Below, in pieces: positions 17,461 to 26,418 of a DNA stretch of 64,000 bases. Every line of letters starts with the position of its first letter. The stretch's first letter is position 1. The translations under genes were made by a program, and so were the position numbers. The notes beneath the pieces were generated by a model. It had not been told where the DNA came from and did not search any database. It saw only the letters and a list, made by a program, of their open reading frames with translations. The stretch is from Lentzea albidocapillata (GTDB lineage: Bacteria; Actinomycetota; Actinomycetes; Mycobacteriales; Pseudonocardiaceae): the NCBI RefSeq assembly GCF_000719115.1, contig NZ_JOEA01000002.1, positions 1 to 64,000 on the forward strand, read 5' to 3'.

Positions 17461-19311
17461 TCACCTGCCTGGGTAAGTGATGTTCGGCCGGGGCGGCCGG
17501 CTCATGCCGGACCCGAGGAAGTAGTCGACATGGTGGGACTGCATGTAGCCCTTGAGCGTCATGGCGTTGCGGTAGGCGGGGTTGTGCGCCAGCGTGTAGA
17601 GCCTTGTGCTCGTGGGGTGGTTGGTCGTGAAGATGATCAGCTCGTTGTAGCTCGCGTTGGTGTACACGGCTTCTTCTCGCCAATCGCCGAGGATGTCGCC
17701 GTAGAAGGTGGGCTGGACGTTCTGGCTCGCGTCGACCGCGCCGTAGGCCGAGGTGTTGAGGATCCGTTGCAGGCCGTTGGTGGGCTTGGGGTTGTTCGGG
17801 TCCCACTTCTCGAACTTGCCGTCGTTGAGCAGTTCCATCGTCATGTCGCCGTCCCACCACAGGCCAAGTTGCGGCCACGGCCGCAGCGAGGTGTTCGGTT
17901 CGGTGAGGCGGTTGGCGGGCGCGTTGTAGAGGCCGGAGAAGGACCAGACCTCCATGCCGGGGAACCGCGGGTCGATGTCGCCCGCCATGCCGCGTCCCAC
18001 GTCGGCGGTGCCGGACGCGGAGTGCCGCCAGATGATGGAGCCGTTGGCGGCGTCGTAGTAGTACTCGCGCAGGCCGCTGGGGTTGTCCTGCTGGACGCCG
18101 TAGCCTTGCAGGCCTGGACGGCTCGGATCCATCTTGGCGATGTGGAAGCGGTCGCCGTGGATGACGCCCGAGGGGCCCAGGGAGTACCGCAGGGTGCCGT
18201 TTCCGTTGAGCACGAACCCGATCTCGGCGACCTCGTCGGTGCCGTCGCCGTTGACGTCGATGACGCGGGTGTTGTGCCCGTCGGGTGTGTTCTGGTTGCC
18301 GCGCAGCCACTTCCACTGCTGGGACAGCGACTGGCCGTCGAACTGCCAGGCGCCCATCATGAGGTTGAACCCACCGTTGCCGACGCGGTTCTTCATGAAG
18401 GCGACCAGACTGGGCCGCGTGCCGTCGAGGTGGCCCACGCCGAACCGGGCGTACATCGGGCCGTCCCGCAGGTAGTCCGTCGGCACGGGAGCGGTGGCGC
18501 GGGGTGCCCCGGTCATGCCGTCGAGGATCGCGATGAACTGACGGTTGTTGTCGCTGTTGGTGAACGTGGTGCCGTTGCCGAAGCGGACACCGTTGGCGAT
18601 CCGCACGGCGACCTCGGCGCGGCCGTCGCTGTCGAAGTCGTAGACGGTGACGCCGTCGTTGTGGCCGACGTCGATCGTGGACGATCCGCCCTCGATGTTG
18701 TTCTGGTTGGTGCTGTTGGGTCCCATGTTGACCGACCAGAGGAGCTGGCCGTCACGCCGGTAGGCCTCGAGGGTCTGCGGCGACGTCTGGCGGTCCAGGA
18801 CGTAGTCGTACTCACCGTCGCCGTCGAGGTCGCCGACCCAGACGAACTTCACCGGGCCGCCGGAGCGCAGCGGTACCCGGACGACCGGCTCGACGGCGTG
18901 GTTGGCGGTCAGCGTGAAGGCGCCGCTCGGTGGCTGCTCCGCGCCGTTGACCACGGGCCGTACCCGGTAGCTGTTCGACCGGGTCAGGTCCGCCGTCGAG
19001 TCGGTGAAGTTGGTGCCTCCGGTCAGGACCGCGGAGTTGAGCTTGACCTCCTGGCCTCCGGCAGCGGACCGGTACACGTTGAACCCGATGCCGTCCGGGT
19101 CGAGTCCCAACAATCGCCAGGAAACCAGCACAGCGTTGTTGCCCGACCGCACGGCGACGACGCCGCGGCCGAGGTTCTCCATCGGTCTGGCAGCCGCCGC
19201 GACGCCGACCGGGGACGTCGCGGCGGCCGGTGCGACGGCCGAAGCCGTCACCGTGGCGGACAGCAGGGCGACTACGGCCCCGGCTGTCGAGACCTTTTTG
19301 GACAGTTTCAT
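17461..19311 (-). CDS. Secreted PL11 rhamnogalacturonan endolyase (YesW type)
   Basis: 616 residues, the normal PL11 size. After a signal peptide (KVSTAGAVVALLSATVTASA) comes the family's N-terminal fibronectin-like region (MENLGRGVVAVRSGNNAVLV, then GIGFNVYRS). The eight-bladed propeller is marked by calcium-site motifs such as VGDLDGDGEYDYV, YDFDSDGRAEVAV and DVNGDGTDEVAE. PL11 enzymes cut the rhamnose-galacturonate backbone of RG-I between rhamnose and galacturonate. First gene of the PL11-PL9-GH43 operon, 38 bases after the end of the PL26 gene, which probably belongs to the same transcript. Confidence 0.93.
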   Translation of the reverse strand: MKLSKKVSTAGAVVALLSATVTASAVAPAAATSPVGVAAAARPMENLGRGVVAVRSGNNAVLVSWRLLGLDPDGIGFNVYRSAAGGQEVKLNSAVLTGGTNFTDSTADLTRSNSYRVRPVVNGAEQPPSGAFTLTANHAVEPVVRVPLRSGGPVKFVWVGDLDGDGEYDYVLDRQTSPQTLEAYRRDGQLLWSVNMGPNSTNQNNIEGGSSTIDVGHNDGVTVYDFDSDGRAEVAVRIANGVRFGNGTTFTNSDNNRQFIAILDGMTGAPRATAPVPTDYLRDGPMYARFGVGHLDGTRPSLVAFMKNRVGNGGFNLMMGAWQFDGQSLSQQWKWLRGNQNTPDGHNTRVIDVNGDGTDEVAEIGFVLNGNGTLRYSLGPSGVIHGDRFHIAKMDPSRPGLQGYGVQQDNPSGLREYYYDAANGSIIWRHSASGTADVGRGMAGDIDPRFPGMEVWSFSGLYNAPANRLTEPNTSLRPWPQLGLWWDGDMTMELLNDGKFEKWDPNNPKPTNGLQRILNTSAYGAVDASQNVQPTFYGDILGDWREEAVYTNASYNELIIFTTNHPTSTRLYTLAHNPAYRNAMTLKGYMQSHHVDYFLGSGMSRPPRPNITYPGR

Positions 19312-19349
19312 CGAATCCTCCCTGTGCAGGGTCAGGGCAGGGTGCAGGG

Positions 19350-22073
19350 TCAGGGCAGTTGATCACCGATCAGCGCCAGGCACTGGATCGCGGCCAAGCC
19401 GTACTGTGCGGAGGCGTTCGTGGACACGAAGTTCGCCTCGTCGACCGGTTTGAGCACGGCCGGGCCGTCGACCCGCACCGTTCTCCAGGGTGCGTTGCGC
19501 GGATAGCCGGCGTGGCCGGTGTAGAACTCCTGCCACGCTCTGGCGGCCAGCGTGGCGTTGCCGGTCTTCGCCGCGGCGAAGGCGGTGAGCCGGGAGTGGG
19601 CCTGCCGCAGGTTCTGGTTGCCGAACGACTGACCGGTCTCGGCCTTCTGCTCCTCGGCCGTGGCGTTGTACAGCCGGCAGTACTGCAGCCAGGCGTTGGT
19701 GAACTCCGGGATGTCGAGCAGGTCGACGAGCTCACTGCACATCTCGACGAGGCCGAACACCGCGCCGAGCGAGCCCACGGAGACGGCCGGTCGCGCCGGT
19801 GCGAAGGCTCCGGTGTCCAGGTCGTACAGTCCGCTGCCCTGGACGAAACCGTTGGGCAGTGCCCCGATGCTGCGGGCGCCGGCTATCAGCTTGCGCAGCG
19901 CGATCGGGTCCCCGCCGCGCTCCCACTCGGTGAGGAAGGCGGCGGCGAGACCGCTCCAGTCGGTGCCGAGCGAGACGGACAACGCGTGCGGATCAGGTTC
20001 GTAGGGCCCGGTCCGGATCTTGCGGATCGGATCAAGGACGAGGAACGTCCGATCGCCGTCGACGAGGTCGCGCATCAGGTCGCCGACCCGTTCGTCGGCG
20101 GTGAGGAAGTAGTAGAACCGCCGGTACGCGGCGGTGCTGATCCGCAGCTGCTTGGCGCTGTCCGCCCAGTGCTGCACACCGTGCCTCGTGCCGAGGTCGC
20201 GCCACTTGCCCAGGTGGTAGACGTCCACCTCGCCGGTGTGCCTGGTCATGGCCTCGGCGAACCGGAACACGTCGGCGCGTCCGGATCTCAGGTACTGGTA
20301 CCACAGCCACAGGTCCGGCGAGAGCTCGGAGTTGTCCCAGGCGTACCCGCCGATGTCGTACCGCCACACGTGCCGGTCGGAGTCGTAGGTGTGCATGATG
20401 TCGCCGTAGTCCCAGAACCCGTACCAGCTGCGCTGCTCGACCTGGCCGCGGTGGTGGTCGAAGAGGAAGTCCAGCCGGTCCTCGATCTCCCGCCGCGCCG
20501 GCGTGCTGCGGTCGACCGGGCTCCAGTCGCCGAAGACACCGGCGCCGTGCAGGTGGGCAGGTGGCGCGACGATCAACGGTGGTGTGCGCACGGCCGCGGC
20601 CAGCTGGGCGAACCGCTCCGCGGACGGCGTTGCCCCCAAGGCCCAGAACGACAGCTCGGTGGTGCGGGCGATCCCATACGGCGTGCCGAAGCCGGGTTCA
20701 TAGTCCTCGTAGGTGATCTCCAGCCCTTCGAGCTGTTTCGGGTAGGTGTCCTGGCCCATCCCGTCGTGGTAGAAGCGCAGGTCCATCGGGGTGGCGTCGG
20801 GCGACCAGAGCCACATCGTCACCTCGGCGGTCTCCCCCGCCGCGCCGCGGACGTCGAGCTGCGTGGGATGCAGCTGCCAGAAGTCGCGCATGCCGAACGC
20901 GAACCCGCCGCTGATCCCGCCGACGTAGCCGAGGCCGGACGCCCGGCGGCCGGAATCCACCGGGATCCAGCCGTGGCCCGCGCGGGTGCGCTTGCGGATG
21001 TCGAAGCAGCCCTCGGACAACTGCCGCAGCCTGTAGTCGCCCCAGGCCGGGATGTACTGCAGCCGGCTGCTCACCCGGGTGTCCCAGGTGGACAGCGGAG
21101 GTGTGGCTCGTCCGGCGATCTGCGCCTGCCGCACCGCCGCACCGGGATCACGGCGCAGACCGGTGATGCCGCGGACGGCCTCGCCGAGCACACCGTCACC
21201 GTCACCGGCGAACCGCACGTGACGGTCGTGCGGTTGATCGGTCATCGGCACCTGGAAACGGACGCCGAGGCCGGAGATGAAGTCCTTGTTCGCGTCGCCG
21301 TCGAAGACGAAGGTGTGCACCATGCGGATCCCGTCGCTGCCCGCGTACAGGTACAGCCGGATGGTGAAGGGCAGCCACGCCCTGGGGCCTCGCTCGGCCC
21401 GGTGCACACCCTCGATCCGCACCACGGCGCGAACCGGGCCACGTTGCTCGACGGTCACCGCACGGATGTCGGCGGTGAACCGCTCGGTGCGCACCACCTC
21501 AGGCGCGTCGTCCGCGGTGTTCCTGCGCAGGCAGACCAGGGTGCCGCCGGTGGCGATGGTCCGGTCTCCCCTGGAGATCGACGGCACCAGGACGCGACCG
21601 CGGCGAGCGATCCGGCAGCGGATGACGCCGGTGTCGACGTCGATCTCCCTGCGGTTCTCGCTGATCCGCAACGGGGCGGCGGGCGCGGCCGGCTTTCCGG
21701 TGCGCAGCAGGTACTCCCGCGCGGGCGCGACCTCCGTGCCGATCGCGTGTGCGGTCCACTTGACCGTCCCGTCCGGCCAGAAACCAGTCGGCCACGACTG
21801 CACGGGCACGGACTGGCCCGCGGCGGTGGTGAGGGACAGCTCGCTGCCTTTGGGCAGGGCACCCCGCGCCCACGGCACTCCCCAGGTGGTGCCGACGAGT
21901 GCCTGAGGCGCCTCGCTTTCCAGCCAGCGCAGTGGCACTTCCGCGTTCGCGGCGGGGATCGGCGGCGGCTGACCGCCCAGTGCGGCGCCGGCTTGCGCCG
22001 GTGCGTGCAGCCCGCTTGCCGCGCCGGTCATCGCGACGCCCACCAGAAGAGTGCGGCGAGACAGTTCGGGCAT
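19350..22073 (-). CDS. Exo-rhamnogalacturonan lyase-like protein (PL26, PcRGLX/YetA family), Tat signal
   Basis: 907 residues. The leader ELSRRTLLVGVAMTGAASGL is a Tat signal. The mature protein matches the PcRGLX/YetA architecture: an N-terminal RIFT-type beta-barrel (VPLRWLESEAPQALVGTTWG to about residue 180), a central sheet region, then an (alpha/alpha)6 barrel in the C-terminal half (TALDRLDFLFDHH-like helices, IMHTYDSDRHVWRYDIGG, YTGHAGYPRN). Fungal PcRGLX removes unsaturated disaccharides from chain ends of RG-I, so this would finish what PL11 starts. An AAACGTTT operator lies 25 bases upstream of the start, and the gene is divergent from the DUF2264 gene. Activity is inferred from family membership. 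Confidence 0.85.
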   Translation of the reverse strand: MPELSRRTLLVGVAMTGAASGLHAPAQAGAALGGQPPPIPAANAEVPLRWLESEAPQALVGTTWGVPWARGALPKGSELSLTTAAGQSVPVQSWPTGFWPDGTVKWTAHAIGTEVAPAREYLLRTGKPAAPAAPLRISENRREIDVDTGVIRCRIARRGRVLVPSISRGDRTIATGGTLVCLRRNTADDAPEVVRTERFTADIRAVTVEQRGPVRAVVRIEGVHRAERGPRAWLPFTIRLYLYAGSDGIRMVHTFVFDGDANKDFISGLGVRFQVPMTDQPHDRHVRFAGDGDGVLGEAVRGITGLRRDPGAAVRQAQIAGRATPPLSTWDTRVSSRLQYIPAWGDYRLRQLSEGCFDIRKRTRAGHGWIPVDSGRRASGLGYVGGISGGFAFGMRDFWQLHPTQLDVRGAAGETAEVTMWLWSPDATPMDLRFYHDGMGQDTYPKQLEGLEITYEDYEPGFGTPYGIARTTELSFWALGATPSAERFAQLAAAVRTPPLIVAPPAHLHGAGVFGDWSPVDRSTPARREIEDRLDFLFDHHRGQVEQRSWYGFWDYGDIMHTYDSDRHVWRYDIGGYAWDNSELSPDLWLWYQYLRSGRADVFRFAEAMTRHTGEVDVYHLGKWRDLGTRHGVQHWADSAKQLRISTAAYRRFYYFLTADERVGDLMRDLVDGDRTFLVLDPIRKIRTGPYEPDPHALSVSLGTDWSGLAAAFLTEWERGGDPIALRKLIAGARSIGALPNGFVQGSGLYDLDTGAFAPARPAVSVGSLGAVFGLVEMCSELVDLLDIPEFTNAWLQYCRLYNATAEEQKAETGQSFGNQNLRQAHSRLTAFAAAKTGNATLAARAWQEFYTGHAGYPRNAPWRTVRVDGPAVLKPVDEANFVSTNASAQYGLAAIQCLALIGDQLP

Positions 22074-22097
22074 CTTTGCCCTCCACCTGAGCCAGAG

Positions 22098-22110
22098 TTG
22101 AAACGTTTAC
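22098..22110. promoter_or_regulatory. Candidate operator TTGAAACGTTTAC (LacI no. 2 motif) at PL26
   Basis: The core AAACGTTT is perfectly palindromic and lies 25 bases before the PL26 start. It belongs to the group of five AAACG(G)TTT-type sites in the window (22098, 22229, 24187, 38718, 38785). Confidence 0.6.
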
Positions 22111-22228
22111 TATTGCTGGGGCAGCGAACCAAGGATTTCTTGATCGTGTCAAGACCGTTGGCCGAATTTTCGTTGGTAGCAACGGTATTGACCGCGTAAC
22201 GACTCGACCCTAGATTCGATCCATCGAT

Positions 22229-22242
22229 ACAAACGGTTTAAC
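22229..22242. promoter_or_regulatory. Candidate operator ACAAACGGTTTAAC at DUF2264 gene
   Basis: An odd-length palindrome (AAAC-G-GTTT) in the divergent promoter region, 131 bases from the PL26 site, i.e. about 12 helical turns. It lies inside the stretch that is open in the DUF2264 frame, so the DUF2264 transcript must start close to or inside it. Confidence 0.55.
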
Positions 22243-22315
22243 TCAAATTCGACCTCTTTCGACAGATGGACTGCTGTCGCCCTACACGGGGTGGGCCAGG
22301 GCGCACTGGGAAGCA

Positions 22316-24178
22316 GTGGCCGATCATCTTTTGGACGGCGTAGCGCCCTACGCCACGCCGGGCGGCGCCCAGTACCGGCTGCCGGGCCGGCCTGGCCGCG
22401 CGGGCCTGCACAGTGACGGTTTGGAGGGCTACGCAAGGACTTTCCTGCTCGCGGCCTTCCGCATCGCCGGTGCCGGTGGTGACGTGCCCGCGGAGCTCAT
22501 CGAGCGGTATGCCGAAGGCCTCGCCCACGGCACCGACCCCGGCCACCGGTACGCCTGGCCGGCACCTGCCGACTGCTCGCAGCAGCTCGTGGAAGCGGCC
22601 TCGATCGCGCTGGCACTGCACGAGACCCGTCGATGGCTGTTCGACCGGTTCGACTCCTCGGTGCAGGACCGAATCGTTGCCTGGCTCGCCGCCGCGGCGG
22701 GCAAACGGACGTGGCAGAGCAACTGGGTGCTGTTCCCCGTGATGGTCCAGCAGTTCCTCGCAGGCGTCGGCGGACCGCACGACCCGGCCGGAATCTCCGA
22801 CGGGCTCGACCGGATCGAACAGTGGTACGCCAGCGACGGCTGGTACACCGACGGGGCCGGGCGGAGCTTCGACTACTACGCCGGGTGGGCCCTGCACCTG
22901 TACCCGTTGCTGTGGGCCCGGATGTCGGGCGACCAGCGAAGCGGCGAGGTGTACCGGGAGCGGCTGCGCCTCTTCCTGGAGCAGTACCAGCACATGTTCG
23001 CCGGTGACGGCGCGCCGGTGTATCAGGGGCGGTCGCTGTGCTACCGGTTCGCCTGCGTCGCACCGCTGTGGCTGGGCGAGCTGACGGACGCGACCCCACT
23101 GCCCGCCGGCCGCTCCCGGCGGATCGCCAGCGGCGTGCTGCGGCACTTCGTCGAGCGCGGTGTACCGGACGACCGCGGCCTGCTCAGCCTCGGCTGGCAC
23201 GACCGTTTCCTGCCGAGCACGCAGCACTACTCCGGTCCGGCCTCGCCGTACTGGGCGAGCAAGGCGTTTCTCGGACTGCTGCTGCCCGCGGACCATCCGG
23301 CGTGGACAGTGCCGGAGAGCGCCGCGCCGATCGACGACGGCGACCAGGTCGTCGCGATGCCCGGCCCCGCCTGGCTGCTGCACGCCACCCGTCACGACGG
23401 GGTGGTGCGCGTGGTCAACCACGGCAGCGACCGGGCTCGGCACCTGTCCGCGGACGGGATCGACGACCCGCACTACACCCGGTTCGGGTACTCGTCGCAT
23501 GCAGCTCCCGAGGTCGGTGAGGATGCTCGTGTGCGGGCGGTGGACGGTCATCTCGCGGTCATCGGGCCAGATGGCGTCGTCTCCCGCCGGCGGCGCATCG
23601 AGGCGATCGCGGTCCACGACCGGTTCGCCGCGTCGGCCTACGAGGACGGCCCGGTGCGGGTGGAGACGGCGTCGGTCGTGCGCGGACCGTGGGAACTGCG
23701 CGTCCACCGCGTGACCGCCCCACCTGGCCATGTCGTCCGTGACGGCGGCTACGCGCTGGCCGGTTCCCGCCCACCGGCGGTGGGCACCGGTGACCGATGG
23801 AGCCAGGTCGGTTTGCCGGACGGCCTGACGAGCGTCGTGGTCGCCCTGCACGGTTTCTGTTCGGCTGCGACCACCGACGCCATGGACGCCAACGCGTTCG
23901 GCGTGTGTTCCGCCACGCCGTACCTGCTGGCGCCTGATCATCCTGGCGGAAGCGCCGTCTATGTCTCGCTGATCGTGCTCACCGGCGATCGGGTCGATCC
24001 CGCCGCGCTGCGAGAGTCGGTCACCGCGTCCGTCGCCGGTGACCGAGCCACGATGCGACTGCCGGACGGGGAGCGGATCGAGGTGGTGCTCGGTGCCCAG
24101 GTCACCTACGCGCGCTATCCCGTGGACGGCGCGCCCGTACGGTGGCCTGCGGACGACGCCGCCGGCACCGGGGTATAA
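22316..24178 (+). CDS. DUF2264 family protein (probable intracellular RG-I oligosaccharide hydrolase)
   Basis: 620 residues from the first usable GTG, no signal peptide. The N-terminal half is an (alpha/alpha)-barrel typical of DUF2264 (YARTFLLAAFRIAGAGG, WQSNWVLFPVMVQQF, WYTDGAGRSFDYYAGWALH, PASPYWASKAFLG-like motif), and the C-terminal half is beta-rich. DUF2264 proteins occur in pectin and arabinogalactan loci; as I recall CAZy, members are placed in GH154 (beta-glucuronidases). Oddity: conserved family residues (LSPYTGWARAHWEAV) are encoded upstream of this GTG in the same frame, open from 22214. That upstream stretch has no ATG, GTG or TTG. Either a rare start codon is used or one base is missing after the out-of-frame ATG at 22266. 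Confidence 0.8.
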   Translation: MADHLLDGVAPYATPGGAQYRLPGRPGRAGLHSDGLEGYARTFLLAAFRIAGAGGDVPAELIERYAEGLAHGTDPGHRYAWPAPADCSQQLVEAASIALALHETRRWLFDRFDSSVQDRIVAWLAAAAGKRTWQSNWVLFPVMVQQFLAGVGGPHDPAGISDGLDRIEQWYASDGWYTDGAGRSFDYYAGWALHLYPLLWARMSGDQRSGEVYRERLRLFLEQYQHMFAGDGAPVYQGRSLCYRFACVAPLWLGELTDATPLPAGRSRRIASGVLRHFVERGVPDDRGLLSLGWHDRFLPSTQHYSGPASPYWASKAFLGLLLPADHPAWTVPESAAPIDDGDQVVAMPGPAWLLHATRHDGVVRVVNHGSDRARHLSADGIDDPHYTRFGYSSHAAPEVGEDARVRAVDGHLAVIGPDGVVSRRRRIEAIAVHDRFAASAYEDGPVRVETASVVRGPWELRVHRVTAPPGHVVRDGGYALAGSRPPAVGTGDRWSQVGLPDGLTSVVVALHGFCSAATTDAMDANAFGVCSATPYLLAPDHPGGSAVYVSLIVLTGDRVDPAALRESVTASVAGDRATMRLPDGERIEVVLGAQVTYARYPVDGAPVRWPADDAAGTGV

Positions 24179-24186
24179 ATGATTCA

Positions 24187-24198
24187 GTAACCGTTTTC
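24187..24198. promoter_or_regulatory. Candidate autoregulatory operator GTAACCGTTTTC
   Basis: It lies 47 bases before lacI no. 2. Read on the other strand, GAAAACGGTTAC contains the 11-mer AAAACGGTTAC, which is also present at 38719-38729 before the LplABC importer. This is the strongest link between the regulator and a distant target. Confidence 0.6.
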
Positions 24199-24245
24199 TG
24201 AAACAATGTTCCCGGTTACGGAGTCACGGGAAGGGGCGGTGGACG

Positions 24246-25316
24246 ATGACGCGTCGGGCGAGCGAACCAGTGAACGGCCGGCGGCGGTCCACGATCCGCG
24301 AAGTGGCGGAACGGGCCGGCGTGTCCGTCGCCACCGTCTCGCGCATCCTGAGCGGCGACTACCCGGCCTCCCCCGCCACCCGCAAGCGCGTCATGCGCGC
24401 CGTCGAGGAACTCGACTACGTCGCCAATGCCCACGCCCGCGCGCTCGCGGGCACGTCCGCGAAGAGCATCGCCATTGTCCTCAACTCGGTGATCTCGCCG
24501 CACTACGCGCATGTCGCGCAGGGCGTGGAGGCCCAGGCCGCCGCCGAAGGCCGGCTGTGCCTGATCGGCACGACCGGCGGCGACGCCGAGCGTGAGCTCG
24601 CCATGGTGAAGTTCATGCGGGAGCAGCACGCCGAGGCGGTCATCCTGGTCGGCAACGTGGTGGCCGACGAGAAGTACCACAAGCGCATGGGCCAGTACGC
24701 GCACGCCCTGACCGCGATCGGTTCCCGGCTGGTGCTGTGCGGCCGCCCGCCGCTCGGCCCCGATGTGCCCGCGGTGGTCGTGGAGTACGACAACGCCGGC
24801 GGCGCGTTCGCGGCGACCAGCCACCTGCTGTCCGCCGGGCACGAGCGGATCCTGTGCCTCGGCAGGCGTCCCGGCTACACCACGCAGGAAGGCCGGGTGG
24901 CCGGGTACCGCAAGGCCCTGGCCGCGCACCGCGTGCCGCACGACCCCGCGCTCGAGGTCGAGGGCACGACGATGGAGTGGCACGAGGGCTACCGGATGAT
25001 GAAGGAGCGGCTGGCCGCCGGTCCTCGCGACTTCACCGCGGTCTTCGCCCTCAACGACCTCATCGCCGGCGGCGCCTGCCGGGCACTGACCGAGCACGGG
25101 CTCCGGGTGCCCGACGACGTGTCGATGGTGGGATTCGACGATCTGCAGCCCTCGCTCGACCTCAACCTGACCAGCGTGCACCTGCCACACGAGGAGATCG
25201 GGCGCACCGCCGTGCGCCTCGCACTCGAGCACGAGGCACGCGGCGGCACACCTCCGCACGTCGTTCTCGGGACACACCTGGTGATCCGCGACTCGGTCCG
25301 CCCGCGCGTGTCCTGA
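24246..25316 (+). CDS. LacI-family transcriptional regulator no. 2 (pectin/RG-I regulon candidate)
   Basis: 356 residues. HTH region TIREVAERAGVSVATVSRIL (about 18-37), with recognition helix VATVSR. CcpA/GalR-type proteins with this helix bind AAACG-type palindromes, which fits the motif found in front of this gene, PL26, DUF2264 and the LplABC importer. The effector domain spans about 75-350 (IAIVLNSVISPHYAHVAQG; VFALNDLIAGGACRALTEHG). Start ATG at 24246 follows a GGAAGGGG ribosome site. It directs the same strand as DUF2264, 67 bases downstream of it. The accessory island begins directly after its stop. Confidence 0.92.
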   Translation: MTRRASEPVNGRRRSTIREVAERAGVSVATVSRILSGDYPASPATRKRVMRAVEELDYVANAHARALAGTSAKSIAIVLNSVISPHYAHVAQGVEAQAAAEGRLCLIGTTGGDAERELAMVKFMREQHAEAVILVGNVVADEKYHKRMGQYAHALTAIGSRLVLCGRPPLGPDVPAVVVEYDNAGGAFAATSHLLSAGHERILCLGRRPGYTTQEGRVAGYRKALAAHRVPHDPALEVEGTTMEWHEGYRMMKERLAAGPRDFTAVFALNDLIAGGACRALTEHGLRVPDDVSMVGFDDLQPSLDLNLTSVHLPHEEIGRTAVRLALEHEARGGTPPHVVLGTHLVIRDSVRPRVS

Positions 25317-25414
25317 CGCCTTCCAAGCAGGCCTACGAGTCTGCCGGCAGGCTCGACGCTCACCGTGCACGCGCCGAACTATTGCAAGACGTACACAGGA
25401 GGGATGCGGGCACC

Positions 25415-25655
25415 GTGGCAGCTCTAGAGGTCTGGTACGACCCGGAGCCCGAGGACGACTTCAACCCGGGCGATCCCGCCATCATCGTCCGCACACACGA
25501 GGGCCTGGCCGTACTGCTGGACCGGGTGAGCAAGCGATCCGCGCGCCAGCCGTGCCCGTCGATCATCACCGTGTCCGTGGCGGATGACCCGTACCGGTTT
25601 CCCTCGGTCCGCGCGGGTGTGGGCGCGGACCTCGGCTACGTGCAGATCAACAGCA
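25415..25655 (+). pseudogene. Imm1-family immunity protein, 3'-truncated
   Basis: From a GTG at 25415 with AGGAGGG upstream, the frame encodes AALEVWYDPEPEDDF, then IIVRTHEGLAVLLDRVS, then PSIITVSVADDPYRFPSVRA and GVGADLGYVQI. This is the N-terminal half of an Imm1-like immunity protein, a family that neutralises polymorphic toxins. After about residue 80 the frame stays open to 25801, but it is then only the antisense of the HAD gene on the other strand (NSRTGRSVNHTTSW and onwards). The real gene was therefore cut at about 25650-25665. No cognate toxin is nearby. Confidence 0.65.
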
Positions 25656-25863
25656 GGACCGGTCGCTCGGTGAACCACACGACGTCGTGGTCGGCGGCCA
25701 GCTCGTGCGCCAGATCAGCTCCCTCCGGCAGCACCGGATCATCGCCAGCCGCGTCGAAGAAGTCCACCCACTTGGTCGGCGAGTCGGAGTCGAGGAGATG
25801 AAGTCGATGTCGGGCGTCGGCCACGGTCCCATCGATGTCGATCACCGCTACAGGTCGTGTCAC
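25636..25863 (-). pseudogene. HAD phosphatase (polynucleotide kinase-phosphatase-like), 3'-truncated
   Basis: The GTG at 25863 overlaps the isochorismatase stop in a GTGA. The protein starts RPVAVIDIDGTVADARHRLH, the HAD motif I DxDxT loop. It continues to ADHDVVWFTERP, where motif II (Thr in FTxRP) is followed not by the normal cap and motif III but by five foreign residues and a stop at 25636. Only 75 of an expected ~150-180 residues remain, so lysine and the distal aspartates needed for catalysis are missing. Its lost end meets the lost end of the Imm1 gene. Confidence 0.7.
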
Positions 25864-26414
25864 CCTGTCCCCACCAGCTTCTCGGTGAAGAGGGCGTCTG
25901 CGTCGATGAGCTGGCGGCGGCCGATGAACCGGCTGGTCACGAGGAGGCCCGCCTCGTGCGCTTCCTGACCCGCGTGGCTGTAGACCGCGTCCTTGACCAC
26001 CCACGGCGTCAGGCCGCGCTCGAACGCGTCACACGCCGTCTTGAGCACGCAGGACTCGGTAGCAATCCCGACGATCACGATGTCAGTCCAGCCGTGTTCC
26101 GTCACTGTCGCGGCGCCTTCCTCGGTGAACAACGAATAGATCGGCTTGTCCAGCACCTTGACCGCACGCTGTGACGCCGGCACGAGGTCGTCGACAATGT
26201 CGATCTCGGGAGACTTCTGCATCCTTGACCAGTTGATCAGCCGCTCGTACGGCGATCCGGGATGGTTGACGAATCGGGTGAACACGGTCGTACCGCCGGC
26301 TTCTTCCCAGCGACGCACGACATCTGCCACGTGCGGAACGATGGGCGCTGACTTGCTGGACACGAAGCCGTTCTGCACATCGACGACCACCAGCACGCTC
26401 TTGGCCAGATCCAC
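25860..26414 (-). CDS. Isochorismatase-family cysteine hydrolase
   Basis: 184 residues, full length for the family. It has the catalytic triad context SVLVVVDVQNGFV (Asp near residue 12), a central Lys in the VKVLDKPIYSLF region, and the nucleophile Cys in GIATESCVLKTAC. Family members hydrolyse amides or the isochorismate ether; the substrate is unknown. It starts four bases after the HTH regulator gene and overlaps the truncated HAD gene by four bases, so the three form one leftward operon, divergent from amcB. Whether it takes part in triceptide production or simply shares the regulator cannot be told. Confidence 0.85.
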   Translation of the reverse strand: MDLAKSVLVVVDVQNGFVSSKSAPIVPHVADVVRRWEEAGGTTVFTRFVNHPGSPYERLINWSRMQKSPEIDIVDDLVPASQRAVKVLDKPIYSLFTEEGAATVTEHGWTDIVIVGIATESCVLKTACDAFERGLTPWVVKDAVYSHAGQEAHEAGLLVTSRFIGRRQLIDADALFTEKLVGTG

Positions 26415-26418
26415 CTGA

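Noticed and set aside
17446..22199. Two long plus-strand frames (638 and 989 codons) opposite PL11 and PL26
   Set aside because: Both are shadows of recognised lyases with conserved motifs; no ribosome site or family features.
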